From Alphaproteobacteria bacterium bin52 (lineage in GTDB: Bacteria; Pseudomonadota; Alphaproteobacteria; Thalassobaculales; Thalassobaculaceae): a stretch of DNA of 64,000 nt. Under the pieces are notes generated by a model. The model had not been told where the DNA came from. It was given only the letters and a program-made list of their open reading frames with translations, and searched no databases. Position 1 is the stretch's first letter; each line of letters begins with the position of its first letter. Shown in pieces: positions 49,338 to 57,216 of the stretch. Location of the stretch: contig MPMT01000001.1 in NCBI GenBank assembly GCA_002238645.1, forward strand, positions 1-64,000. Direction: 5' to 3'. The position numbers were made by a program, and so were the translations under genes.

Positions 49338-50701
49338 GCGCGGCCGCTCCGGTCGCCATCGAACGAATCCATGGCGTCTTGGCATGTCCGATGGATGCGC
49401 TCCACCGCCTTCTCCACGACGTCGGCAAGGTGTCGCGCAACTTTCGAATTCGGCGGCGGGGGCTCAACCAACTCCTCTTCGGCGGGGAAGCTGAACGCCT
49501 GTCGGAAATAGCCAGGTTCCGGCGTGCTGCGGGCTTTGCGGTTGGCATCTCGGTAAACAGCCAGCAGATCACCAGAAATCCGGTCGCACTCCTGTAGAAA
49601 AACCCGCCGCTGGCCAGCAAGCGCCAAAAGTCCTGTCCGGGCGCCTTGAGCGGTTTTGAATCCGCTCTGAAGTTTGTCACACTCAATCCCCAGATCGGTG
49701 ACCGCACTGTCGCGGGTCTCGATCAGAGCCCTGAATGTCTCGTCTCGCAATTCTTGCCAATCACGCCGTTTCTGGTCGAATTTATCTGATACCCGGCTGT
49801 AACCGGGGTATGGATCGACCGCGCCATACGCTTTCCAGCCGGCAATGGCTGCAAACAGCAGTCCGAGACCGGTTAACAGCCAAGCATCTAAACTTTGCAT
49901 TTGCGCATGTCCGGCAACCACACGTTCGAATGCCGCTCCAGCGGCTTCATTCCAATCGACTGTCGCGGTCAAGTCCCGAAAGTGCCCAACCAAAAAATTA
50001 GTAAAAAAAGCAAAACATACGCCAAGGATCAACGCAAGACAACCCACGAGTTTACGCAAGAACGTCGCATGATTTTTCTGACGGACACTATGTCCTGCAA
50101 TACTCGCGGCTCCAACATTGACAATTGAAATTACCAAGGCAGTAATCACACCGCCCGCCAATCCTGCTACATTAGCATCAGCAAAGAAGACTCCGTTCAG
50201 TGCCGATTCCGCAAGAATTATGATGGAGCACAACGCCCACCACTGCCACATACCTCCCGTTTGGTACGCCTGCCGGTCTAGACCATTGTCCTGCTTGAAT
50301 CGCATGAGGCCGGCTTCGCTTCCATTCAGGTCGTCTCGCGCATTATTCAATCGGGTACGTCTCGCATTCACCTCCCTACGAAAATCGGTTTCGGTATTGT
50401 TGGCAATGTTCCGAATCCCCGGTCCGATAGCGTCAACGGCCTCAATGCGCTCCCGGTACACCTGTTCGTGCTCGGCCGCGTTCCCCAACCCCTGCCGCCG
50501 AAGCTTCCCGACGGCGGCGATCGCCTCCCGCTCCACCGGATCAAAATCGACGGCGTTGCTGTCGGGTTGGCCGACCCTGCCGTTCTCCAGTCCGCGCACT
50601 TCCAAACGGAGTTGCTTCCCGATGGCGTCGAGATCGACTGGAGGGAATATCTCGCCCGGCAAGGTGGTTTGGTGGTTCTGTTTCTTGTTCAGGCCGAACA
50701 T
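49334..50701 (-). CDS. Multi-TM protein with flanking coiled coils, family not recognised
   Basis: 455 residues, first gene of the four-gene operon. An N-terminal cytosolic-like region (about 1-140) is helical. Four membrane helices follow: WWALCSIIILAESAL, GLAGGVITALVISIV, LVGCLALILGVCFAFF and AWLLTGLGLLFAAIAG. The remainder is again helical (DKFDQKRRDWQELRDETF and beyond) with a Pro-rich stretch near PAEEELVEPPPP. I do not recognise a family. Part of this gene and the bases after it are visibly less GC-rich than neighbouring genes, in line with horizontal origin. Confidence 0.7.
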   Translation of the reverse strand: MFGLNKKQNHQTTLPGEIFPPVDLDAIGKQLRLEVRGLENGRVGQPDSNAVDFDPVEREAIAAVGKLRRQGLGNAAEHEQVYRERIEAVDAIGPGIRNIANNTETDFRREVNARRTRLNNARDDLNGSEAGLMRFKQDNGLDRQAYQTGGMWQWWALCSIIILAESALNGVFFADANVAGLAGGVITALVISIVNVGAASIAGHSVRQKNHATFLRKLVGCLALILGVCFAFFTNFLVGHFRDLTATVDWNEAAGAAFERVVAGHAQMQSLDAWLLTGLGLLFAAIAGWKAYGAVDPYPGYSRVSDKFDQKRRDWQELRDETFRALIETRDSAVTDLGIECDKLQSGFKTAQGARTGLLALAGQRRVFLQECDRISGDLLAVYRDANRKARSTPEPGYFRQAFSFPAEEELVEPPPPNSKVARHLADVVEKAVERIHRTCQDAMDSFDGDRSGRA

Positions 50702-50772
50702 GCTCTCGAACGCTCCCTTCCCGCCACCCTCTCCTGCCTACGCCCGCCTTCCGAACTCAGCACGGCAGAGTA

Positions 50773-50799
50773 ACTATACTATAGAGCCATGCCTTGCAA
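50773..50799 (-). promoter_or_regulatory. Possible outward promoter at the IS-derived repeat
   Basis: On the minus strand TTGCAA (50799-50794), part of the terminus of repeat copy 2, is followed by 15 bases and TATAGT (50778-50773), upstream of the first cassette gene. The spacer is shorter than the usual 17, and a second overlapping TATAGT lies closer. A hybrid promoter formed by the repeat edge is possible but not proven. Confidence 0.35.
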
Positions 50800-51116
50800 A
50801 TCAGCGGTCTCACACGATTTCAGGGACCTGAACAGGGGCGATTTTCGGAAAGAGAGGGGGCACAGGGACCACCCAGTGGTATATTGGTGTTGGGATACCA
50901 GTAACATACTGACGAATAGCAGTCTACCCGATACCCTTGTTCAAGAGTGTGTCCGAATTTCTGGCGCTGATTTCAAGGTGAGTTGATTCCCGAACTGACC
51001 GATGCCGTGGGTCGACTGTCGGATCGGCGCCGGAATCTGGTTGCGGTATTGGAGTTTGCGCCCTCTGAAAACCGGTCAGCGTCTCTCCCACCACTCTGAG
51101 TTCACAGTTTTGCAAG
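50793..51116 (+). mobile_element. IS-derived direct repeat, copy 2
   Basis: CTTGCAAATCAGCGG start, TTTTGCAAG end. It aligns throughout with 44551-44853, with matching blocks such as GAAAGAGAGGGGGCA, AACATACTGACGAA, GAGTGTGTCCGA and TTCCCGAACTGACCG. Same orientation as copy 1, so the two bracket the four-gene operon with only 30 and 91 bases to spare. Confidence 0.6.
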
Positions 51117-51615
51117 TAGCTCACCTGATATTGATATAGGTGTTTTGTCCACCAGAACCGACGGACATTCCGTGTCCCGGAGAGCCTCGAGCGGCTGACT
51201 GCGAGCCTGGCGCGGCCCCGACAACGCTGCGGAACCGGCCGGCGACCTCGCGGGTCCGGAGGAGCCGATCACTCCCCCGGTGGCCTGTGGCCGGTCGGGT
51301 TCAGCGACCACGTCGACGTGCCGGAAGCGGGCCACGGGAATGCCCGGCACAGGCGCCGGCCGGGACCTGAGCGGCGGGGTCCTCGGGAGCCGCCCGCACT
51401 CCGGATAACCGGCGTGAAATCCGTGGCACCTGCAACGGGACATGACTGTCGCCCTCCGCACGGGCGGTAGTTCTTGACGCACGCCATGATGCGTCCCATG
51501 GTCGATCGATGGTCGCCTGCGTCCGCAAAGGCCGGAACCGGGCATCCGTCGCAACCCTCATGTTTAGCGGTCAGGCGCTGCATTGGCCGGACCGTCCCGC
51601 CAGGAGGTCCGCGTC
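51117..51615. other. Non-coding stretch before flotillin
   Basis: About 500 bp. No gene, tRNA or inverted repeat that I trust. An AGGAGG ribosome-binding site at 51602-51607 belongs to the flotillin gene. Confidence 0.45.
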
Positions 51616-53214
51616 ATGACATGGTTTGTCACCATCGTCGTCGTCCTGATCGTTGCCGTTCTGGTCGTCCTGTTTCTCAACCGGTACTTCCGCAAGGCAA
51701 CGCGCGAAGTGGCGCTGATCCGGACCGGTGCCGGCGGGCAGCGGGTCATTCTCGATGGGGGCTGCCTGGCGCTGCCGTTCCTGCACAAGGTATCGGAAAT
51801 CAACATGCGGACCTCGAAGCTGGAGATCGAGCGCCTGGGTCCGAAGTCGATGATCACCTCCGATCGCCTTCGGGTCGACATCGGCGCGGAGTTCTATGTC
51901 CGCGTCGACGCCAGCAGGGACGGTGTGGCAACGGCAGCCCAGGCACTGGCCGGCAAGACCTTTCGCGCTTCCGATCTTGCCGAAACTCTCGAAGGCAAGC
52001 TGGTCGACGCCATGCTCTCGGTCGCGGCCGGTTACACCATGGATGAACTCCAGGACAACCGGGCCCGTTTCAGCGCCGAGGTCAGCGAAATCCTGGCATC
52101 CAACCTGGCGCAGAACGGCCTGCTGCTGGAATCGGTCTCACTGACCCGGCTGGACCAGACCCCCTTCCATGCGCTGGATGAAAACAACGCATTCAATGCG
52201 CTCGGCATGCGGCGGCTGTCGGAAATCATCGCGATCAACAGGAAGGAACGTGCCGCGATCGAGGCGGACGCCGAGGTTTCCGTTCGCCAGAGCGAACTCG
52301 AAGCGACCAAACGCAAGCTCCTGCTCAGCCAGGAAGAGGAAAAGGCGACGATCGACCAGCACCGGGAAATCGAAACCGCCCAGGCGCGCAGCCAGGCAGT
52401 CGTGGCCGAAGAACAGGCCGCCAGCGAACAGCGCCGCGATACCGCCCGGCTCGAGCGCGAGCGCGAGGTCCGCATGGCTGAAATTGCGCGCGACCGCACA
52501 CTTCGCCAGCAGCAGCTGGACAGCGAACTGAACGTTGCAACGACACGGGTCGACAACGCGGTGAAGCTCGCCGCAAAGCAGATCGAGGAAGCCCGGGCCC
52601 AGGCGGAGGCCCAGGCCGCGAAGGCCGAAGAAGCAGCGGCCGAGGAAGACGTACGCACCGCCCGAGAAACCGCGGTGGCAATGCGCGACCGGCGTCTGGC
52701 GGTCATCCGGGCCGAGGAACAGGCCGAAGTGGACGATACAAGGGTCCGGTCGGAAACGGGTACCGTCGTTGCAATGGCCGAGGCGGAAGCCAGGGCGCTT
52801 CTGGAACGCGCCAGGGCCGAAAAGGAGGAAATGGTCGCCAGGGCGGAAGGCACGGCGGCCCTGGTCGATTCCGAAAACGCGCAAAGTGATGAATTGCTGC
52901 GCTACAAGCTGAACCGCGCACGGATCGAAGCCCTGCCCGGCGTGGTCGAGCGGGTGATGAAGCCGACCGAGAAGATCGAGTCGATCCGTGTCAATCACAT
53001 CACCGGAATGAGCGGCGGCAGCGGCAGCGGATCGCCGGATGGCAGGTCCGGCGTCAACGATGTCGTGGACGGTGTGCTCAATCTCGCTCTGCAACTGCCG
53101 GCAGTGAAGCGCCTCGGCGAAGAGGTCGGTGTCAATATCGGCGACGGCGTGAGCGGCATCACCCGTATCCTGGAAGACGACGACACCGACACCACCGAAG
53201 AACCGGAAAAATGA
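51616..53214 (+). CDS. Flotillin family (SPFH-domain) protein
   Basis: 532 residues from ATG 51616 with AGGAGG eight bases upstream. One N-terminal membrane helix (VTIVVVLIVAVLVVLFL) is followed by an SPFH/PHB domain (about 25-210, with VALIRTGAGGQRVILDGG and VSLTRLDQTPF). A long Glu/Ala/Arg-rich coiled coil (about 220-430) then leads to the C-terminal tail. It organises membrane microdomains, often for signalling or envelope stress. No NfeD-type partner is adjacent. It begins right after the accessory cassette and looks like host-genome sequence. Confidence 0.88.
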   Translation: MTWFVTIVVVLIVAVLVVLFLNRYFRKATREVALIRTGAGGQRVILDGGCLALPFLHKVSEINMRTSKLEIERLGPKSMITSDRLRVDIGAEFYVRVDASRDGVATAAQALAGKTFRASDLAETLEGKLVDAMLSVAAGYTMDELQDNRARFSAEVSEILASNLAQNGLLLESVSLTRLDQTPFHALDENNAFNALGMRRLSEIIAINRKERAAIEADAEVSVRQSELEATKRKLLLSQEEEKATIDQHREIETAQARSQAVVAEEQAASEQRRDTARLEREREVRMAEIARDRTLRQQQLDSELNVATTRVDNAVKLAAKQIEEARAQAEAQAAKAEEAAAEEDVRTARETAVAMRDRRLAVIRAEEQAEVDDTRVRSETGTVVAMAEAEARALLERARAEKEEMVARAEGTAALVDSENAQSDELLRYKLNRARIEALPGVVERVMKPTEKIESIRVNHITGMSGGSGSGSPDGRSGVNDVVDGVLNLALQLPAVKRLGEEVGVNIGDGVSGITRILEDDDTDTTEEPEK

Positions 53215-53258
53215 CGGGCAACGGCCCGCCACGCACACAGTAACGGAGGGGATGCGCC

Positions 53259-54509
53259 ATGCAACTCAAACGCAGACAGTTCCTTGCCTCGGCCTCGGCC
53301 GCCGCGCTCGCAAGTCCCGCCATCATCGGCCGGGCCGTGGCGGCCGACGGGATCAAGTTTGTTTCGATACTCGACCAGTCGAACGGCCTCGACATCTATG
53401 GCAAGCCGATGGTCGAGACAACGCGGATGGCGGTGGATGAAATCAACGCCGCCGGCGGGTTGCTCGGACGACCGATCGACCTGAAGGTCTATGATCCGCA
53501 GTCGAGCATTCAGCTCTACACCCAGTTTGCCACCCAGGCCGCAGCCGGCGACAGGGCCGACGTGGTCCATGCCGGCATTACCTCTGCAAGCCGCGAGGCG
53601 ATCAGGCCGACATTCAGTCGGTTCCGCGTGCTGTACTTCTACAACGTTCTGTACGAGGGCGGTGTCTGTGACATCAACAATTTCTGCACCGGCTCGACGC
53701 CCGCACAGACGGTCGAAAAACTGGTTCCCTACACGATGAACAAGTGGGGCAAGAAGGTCTACATCATCGCTGCCGACTACAACTACGGACAGATTACAGC
53801 GCAGTGGGTGCAGAAATATGTCCGGGACAACGGCGGCGATCCGGTTGCGACCGAGTTCTTCCCGCTTGATGTCACGAATTTCGGACCGACCATCAAGAAG
53901 ATCCAGCAGGCCCAGCCGGACATGGTCATGTCGGCCCTGGTCGGCGGAGCCCATGTCTCGTTCTACCGCCAGTACGCGGCTGCCGGCATGAATGCGTCGA
54001 TTCCGATCGCGTCCACGACCTTCGGTGTCGGCAACGAGCACAAGCTGATCTCGGCCGAGGAAGGCAATGGCATGATCTGTGCCTATTCCTACTTCGAGGA
54101 AGTCGACAACGCGACCAACAAGGCGTTCGTGCAGCGGTTCCGTGACCGGCTCGGCGACGACGCCCCGGCGCTGAACGAACTGGCGGCCCGGGCCTACGAA
54201 GGCGCCTATATCTGGGCCGAAGCGGTCAGGCAGGCCGGCACCACCGAACGCATGGCGGTCATCGAGGCGCTGCGAAGCGGCGTGTACTACGACGGTCCGT
54301 CGGGACGGGTGCAGATCGAACCAAAGACCAACCACGCCAACCAGAACGTGTACCTGGCCGAACTGAAGGACCAGTCGTTCCAGATCCTTGAGACATACGA
54401 GAACCAACCTCCGACCGATACGCTGCTGGTCTGCGATCTGGTCGCTGACCCGAACCAGTCGACCTTCAAGTTCGAGAACGGTCTGAAGGCCGCGGGCATC
54501 GATATCTGA
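53259..54509 (+). CDS. Amide/urea-type ABC transporter substrate-binding protein
   Basis: 416 residues with a twin-arginine-like signal (KRRQFLASASAAALASPAII). This is a periplasmic type-1 binding protein of the UrtA/FmdD/AmiC group: KFVSILDQSNGLDIYGKPM, VYDPQSSIQLYTQFATQA and ADYNYGQITAQWVQKYV follow the family pattern. A hairpin terminator-like element after it may allow higher expression than the permeases. With the amidase encoded downstream, short-chain amides are the best guess for substrate; urea or branched-chain amino acids remain possible. Confidence 0.85.
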   Translation: MQLKRRQFLASASAAALASPAIIGRAVAADGIKFVSILDQSNGLDIYGKPMVETTRMAVDEINAAGGLLGRPIDLKVYDPQSSIQLYTQFATQAAAGDRADVVHAGITSASREAIRPTFSRFRVLYFYNVLYEGGVCDINNFCTGSTPAQTVEKLVPYTMNKWGKKVYIIAADYNYGQITAQWVQKYVRDNGGDPVATEFFPLDVTNFGPTIKKIQQAQPDMVMSALVGGAHVSFYRQYAAAGMNASIPIASTTFGVGNEHKLISAEEGNGMICAYSYFEEVDNATNKAFVQRFRDRLGDDAPALNELAARAYEGAYIWAEAVRQAGTTERMAVIEALRSGVYYDGPSGRVQIEPKTNHANQNVYLAELKDQSFQILETYENQPPTDTLLVCDLVADPNQSTFKFENGLKAAGIDI

Positions 54510-54519
54510 CCTGTCTCGA

Positions 54520-54548
54520 CCGGGGCCGGCAACGGCCCCGGTTTCTTT
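54520..54548 (+). terminator. Hairpin with T-rich tail between binding protein and permease
   Basis: CCGGGGCCG (54520-54528), loop GCAA, CGGCCCCGG (54533-54541), then TTTCTTT. A leaky Rho-independent terminator would explain higher expression of the binding protein than of the downstream permeases, a common ABC-operon feature. Confidence 0.65.
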
Positions 54549-54563
54549 CCGGAGATCGACGCC

Positions 54564-55433
54564 TTGGATCTCGTCGTATCACTGGCACTGCAGATCCTCT
54601 ACGGGATCGCCAATCTTGCACTGATCAGCCTCGGCCTTGCGATCATTTTCGGAATGATGAGGGTGATCAACCTTGCCCACGGCGAGTTCCTGATGCTTGG
54701 TGGCTACACGGTCGTGATCGCCACCAACAACGGGGTCAACATCTGGATCGCCATGCTGGTCCTGGCGCCGCTGGTGGTGGGCGTCATCGGCGTCGTGGTC
54801 GAGCGTCTGCTGATCCGCTGGCTGTATGGCCGGATGATCGACACCCTTCTCGCGACCTGGGGCCTGTCGCTGCTCATCATCGGCCTGGTGACGTCCATAT
54901 TCGGTGCCTCGACCGCGACCACGATTTCTCCGCCGCTTGGCGTGATCACCATCGGCTCCTACACCTCGTCCGGCTACGAGATGTTCCTGATCGTGGTGAC
55001 CGTGCTGCTGCTGGTCGCCGTCTATGCGACACTCAAGCTGACGACGCTCGGACTGGTGGCCAGGGGCACCATGCAGAATGCCGAGATGTCATCTGCCCTC
55101 GGCGTTTCGACCTCGCGCATCTACATGATCACCTTTGGCCTGGGTGCAGCGGTGACCGGGCTTGCCGGCGGGCTGCTGGCGCCGATCACCGGCATCCTGC
55201 CGACAATCGGCGCCGTCTACATCGCCAAGGCCTTCATCACCGTGATCTCGGGAGGCATGGCGATCCTTGCCGGTACCGCCACGGCGTCCGCTCTGCTCGG
55301 CGGCGTCAACGGGATCGTCGCCTTCCTGACCGGACCGACACTCGGCGAGGTGGCGCTGCTCGTGACCGCGATCATCCTGCTTCGCCTGATGCCACGCGGG
55401 ATTACCGGCACCCTGTTCCGGAAAAGCCTGTGA
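54564..55433 (+). CDS. Branched-chain/amide ABC transporter permease (LivH/UrtB-like)
   Basis: 289 residues from a TTG start (54564) with a GGAG site. Eight or more hydrophobic segments are visible, with the family loop INLAHGEFLMLGGYTV near residue 36 and LGLVARGTMQNAEMSSALGV in the coupling region that meets the ATPase. The next permease starts within its stop codon. Confidence 0.92.
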   Translation: MDLVVSLALQILYGIANLALISLGLAIIFGMMRVINLAHGEFLMLGGYTVVIATNNGVNIWIAMLVLAPLVVGVIGVVVERLLIRWLYGRMIDTLLATWGLSLLIIGLVTSIFGASTATTISPPLGVITIGSYTSSGYEMFLIVVTVLLLVAVYATLKLTTLGLVARGTMQNAEMSSALGVSTSRIYMITFGLGAAVTGLAGGLLAPITGILPTIGAVYIAKAFITVISGGMAILAGTATASALLGGVNGIVAFLTGPTLGEVALLVTAIILLRLMPRGITGTLFRKSL

Positions 55434-56497
55434 TGCGCCTTTCCCGGGACTTTCGCGGAACGCTTGTCATCGCCGTCTGCGGGCTGGCCTTCACGCTCTT
55501 CGCGCCCGAGGTGCTCGAGTTCTTCACGATCATCACGCTGAGCCAGGTCATCGGCCTTGCCATCCTGGCGCTCAGCCTCGCGCTGGTCTGGGGATTCGGC
55601 GGCATCCTGTGCTTCGGGCAGACCGCCTTTTTCGGGCTCGGCGCCTACGCCTACGCGGTGACCGCAACCAATATCGGCGGTTCGACCGGGGCTATCCTGA
55701 TGGCCATCCTCGTCGCCGCGGCCTTTGCGGCGATCCTGGGATACTTCATATTCTACGGACGGGTGTCTGACGTCTATCTCGCCATCATCACCCTGACGGT
55801 GGCCCTGATCCTGTATTCGTTGACGCGGCGAACATCCGGGCCGGAATACAAGATCGGCAACGCGCTGCTCGGCGGCTTCAACGGAACCGCGGCACCGCCT
55901 CTCAACCTGCCGGGAGACGCCGGGACCGTCCTGTTCCCCGAAGACACGTTCTACGTGGCGATGATCGCCCTGATTCTCGCCTATGTCTTCTGCTGCTGGC
56001 TGGTACGCACCCATTTCGGCCGGGTCTGCATCGCCATTCGCGAAAACGAGACCCGGGCCGAACTGCTGGCCTACGACATCCGCCTGTACAAGCTCGGCAT
56101 CTTCATCATCGGTGCGGCACTTGCCGGGCTGGGCGGCGTGTTCTTCTGCGTCGGTGTCAGCCGGGTGACGCCGGATGTCTTCAGCCTGTCGCAGGCGGCG
56201 GTCGCCATCATCTGGGTGATCGTGGGGGGCCGCGGCACACTGATCGGACCCATTCTCGCGACCTTCGCGCTCCACTATCTCACGGCATCGCTGGGATCGC
56301 AGGCACTCCTGAACGCGAACCTGGTACTCGGCACCGTGCTGATCGTCTTCGTCCTGCTGGTACCGAAAGGCGTGGTGCCGTCGATCATTGATCTCGCCGA
56401 TATCCGCCGCCAGCGCCGGGTGGCACGGTCGCGAGAGCGACGGCTGCGGCTGCGCCGGACACGCAACGGAAACGAAACCGCCGGGGTGGGGAAATGA
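55433..56497 (+). CDS. Branched-chain/amide ABC transporter permease (LivM/UrtC-like)
   Basis: 354 residues. The start is ATG 55433 (TGATG overlap) or GTG 55430 (GTGA). Multiple membrane helices, LALVWGFGGILCFGQTAFFGLGA and VCIAIRENETRAELLAYDI are typical of the second permease in these systems. The C-terminus is Arg-rich. It overlaps the ATPase gene start by four bases. Confidence 0.92.
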   Translation: MRLSRDFRGTLVIAVCGLAFTLFAPEVLEFFTIITLSQVIGLAILALSLALVWGFGGILCFGQTAFFGLGAYAYAVTATNIGGSTGAILMAILVAAAFAAILGYFIFYGRVSDVYLAIITLTVALILYSLTRRTSGPEYKIGNALLGGFNGTAAPPLNLPGDAGTVLFPEDTFYVAMIALILAYVFCCWLVRTHFGRVCIAIRENETRAELLAYDIRLYKLGIFIIGAALAGLGGVFFCVGVSRVTPDVFSLSQAAVAIIWVIVGGRGTLIGPILATFALHYLTASLGSQALLNANLVLGTVLIVFVLLVPKGVVPSIIDLADIRRQRRVARSRERRLRLRRTRNGNETAGVGK

Positions 56498-57216
56498 ACC
56501 GGGCCGAGATCGTCCTGGAAACCCGCAACCTGTCGATGCATTTCGGCGGTGTCAGGGCGGTTGACCGGGTCGACTTCAGCCTGTCGGAAAACGAACTGCG
56601 CTGCCTGATCGGCCCCAACGGCGCCGGCAAGTCGACATTCTTCAAGTGCCTGACCGGGCAGTTGCGGCCGACCGCCGGCGATGTCCTGATCCGCGACGTC
56701 GATGTCACCGGCCGGGAACCGCACGAAATCGGGGCGCTGGGTGTCGGCATCAAGACCCAGGTGCCCAACGTGTTCGAGGGCCTGACCACCGAGGAGAACA
56801 TCTGGATATCGGCGCGCCGCTGGCACCGCTCGTCGCGCGCCCGGACCCTGACCACCGAAACCATCGAACGGCTCCAGCTGGGTGACGTTCGCTCCGAACC
56901 CGTCGGCCGGCTGGCGCACGGACAGCGGCAATGGGTCGAACTCGGCATGGTGGTGGCTGCAGAGCCGTGGCTCGTGCTGCTTGACGAACCGGCGGCCGGC
57001 ATGACCCACGAAGAAACCGTTCGCACTGCCGAACTGATCAGGGAGATCAACCGGACCGCGACCCTGATCGTCGTCGAGCACGACATGCAGTTCATTCGCA
57101 TGATCTCGCGCAGGGTCACGCTCTTTCACGAAGGCGGGATCCTGATGGAGGACACGATGGAGGCGATTTCGGCTGACGCCCGTGCCCGCCAGGTCTATCT
57201 GGGACACCGGGCGTGA
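56494..57216 (+). CDS. ABC transporter ATP-binding protein (LivG/UrtD-like)
   Basis: 240 residues. Walker A is GPNGAGKST (40-48). The signature is LAHGQRQWVELG in place of LSGGQ, as in UrtD-type subunits, and Walker B is LVLLDEPAAGM. The LivG-type ACT-like region IKTQVPNVFEGLT is also seen. It powers import with the fused second ATPase. It overlaps both neighbouring genes by four bases. Confidence 0.92.
   Translation: MNRAEIVLETRNLSMHFGGVRAVDRVDFSLSENELRCLIGPNGAGKSTFFKCLTGQLRPTAGDVLIRDVDVTGREPHEIGALGVGIKTQVPNVFEGLTTEENIWISARRWHRSSRARTLTTETIERLQLGDVRSEPVGRLAHGQRQWVELGMVVAAEPWLVLLDEPAAGMTHEETVRTAELIREINRTATLIVVEHDMQFIRMISRRVTLFHEGGILMEDTMEAISADARARQVYLGHRA

Noticed and set aside
44551-51116. 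Target-site duplication around the composite cassette
   Set aside because: Flanks CTGAGCCGCT and TAGCTCACCT do not match; no duplication can be claimed.
51102-51583. Minus-strand frames between repeat copy 2 and flotillin
   Set aside because: Arg/Pro-rich translations without motifs or ribosome-binding sites.
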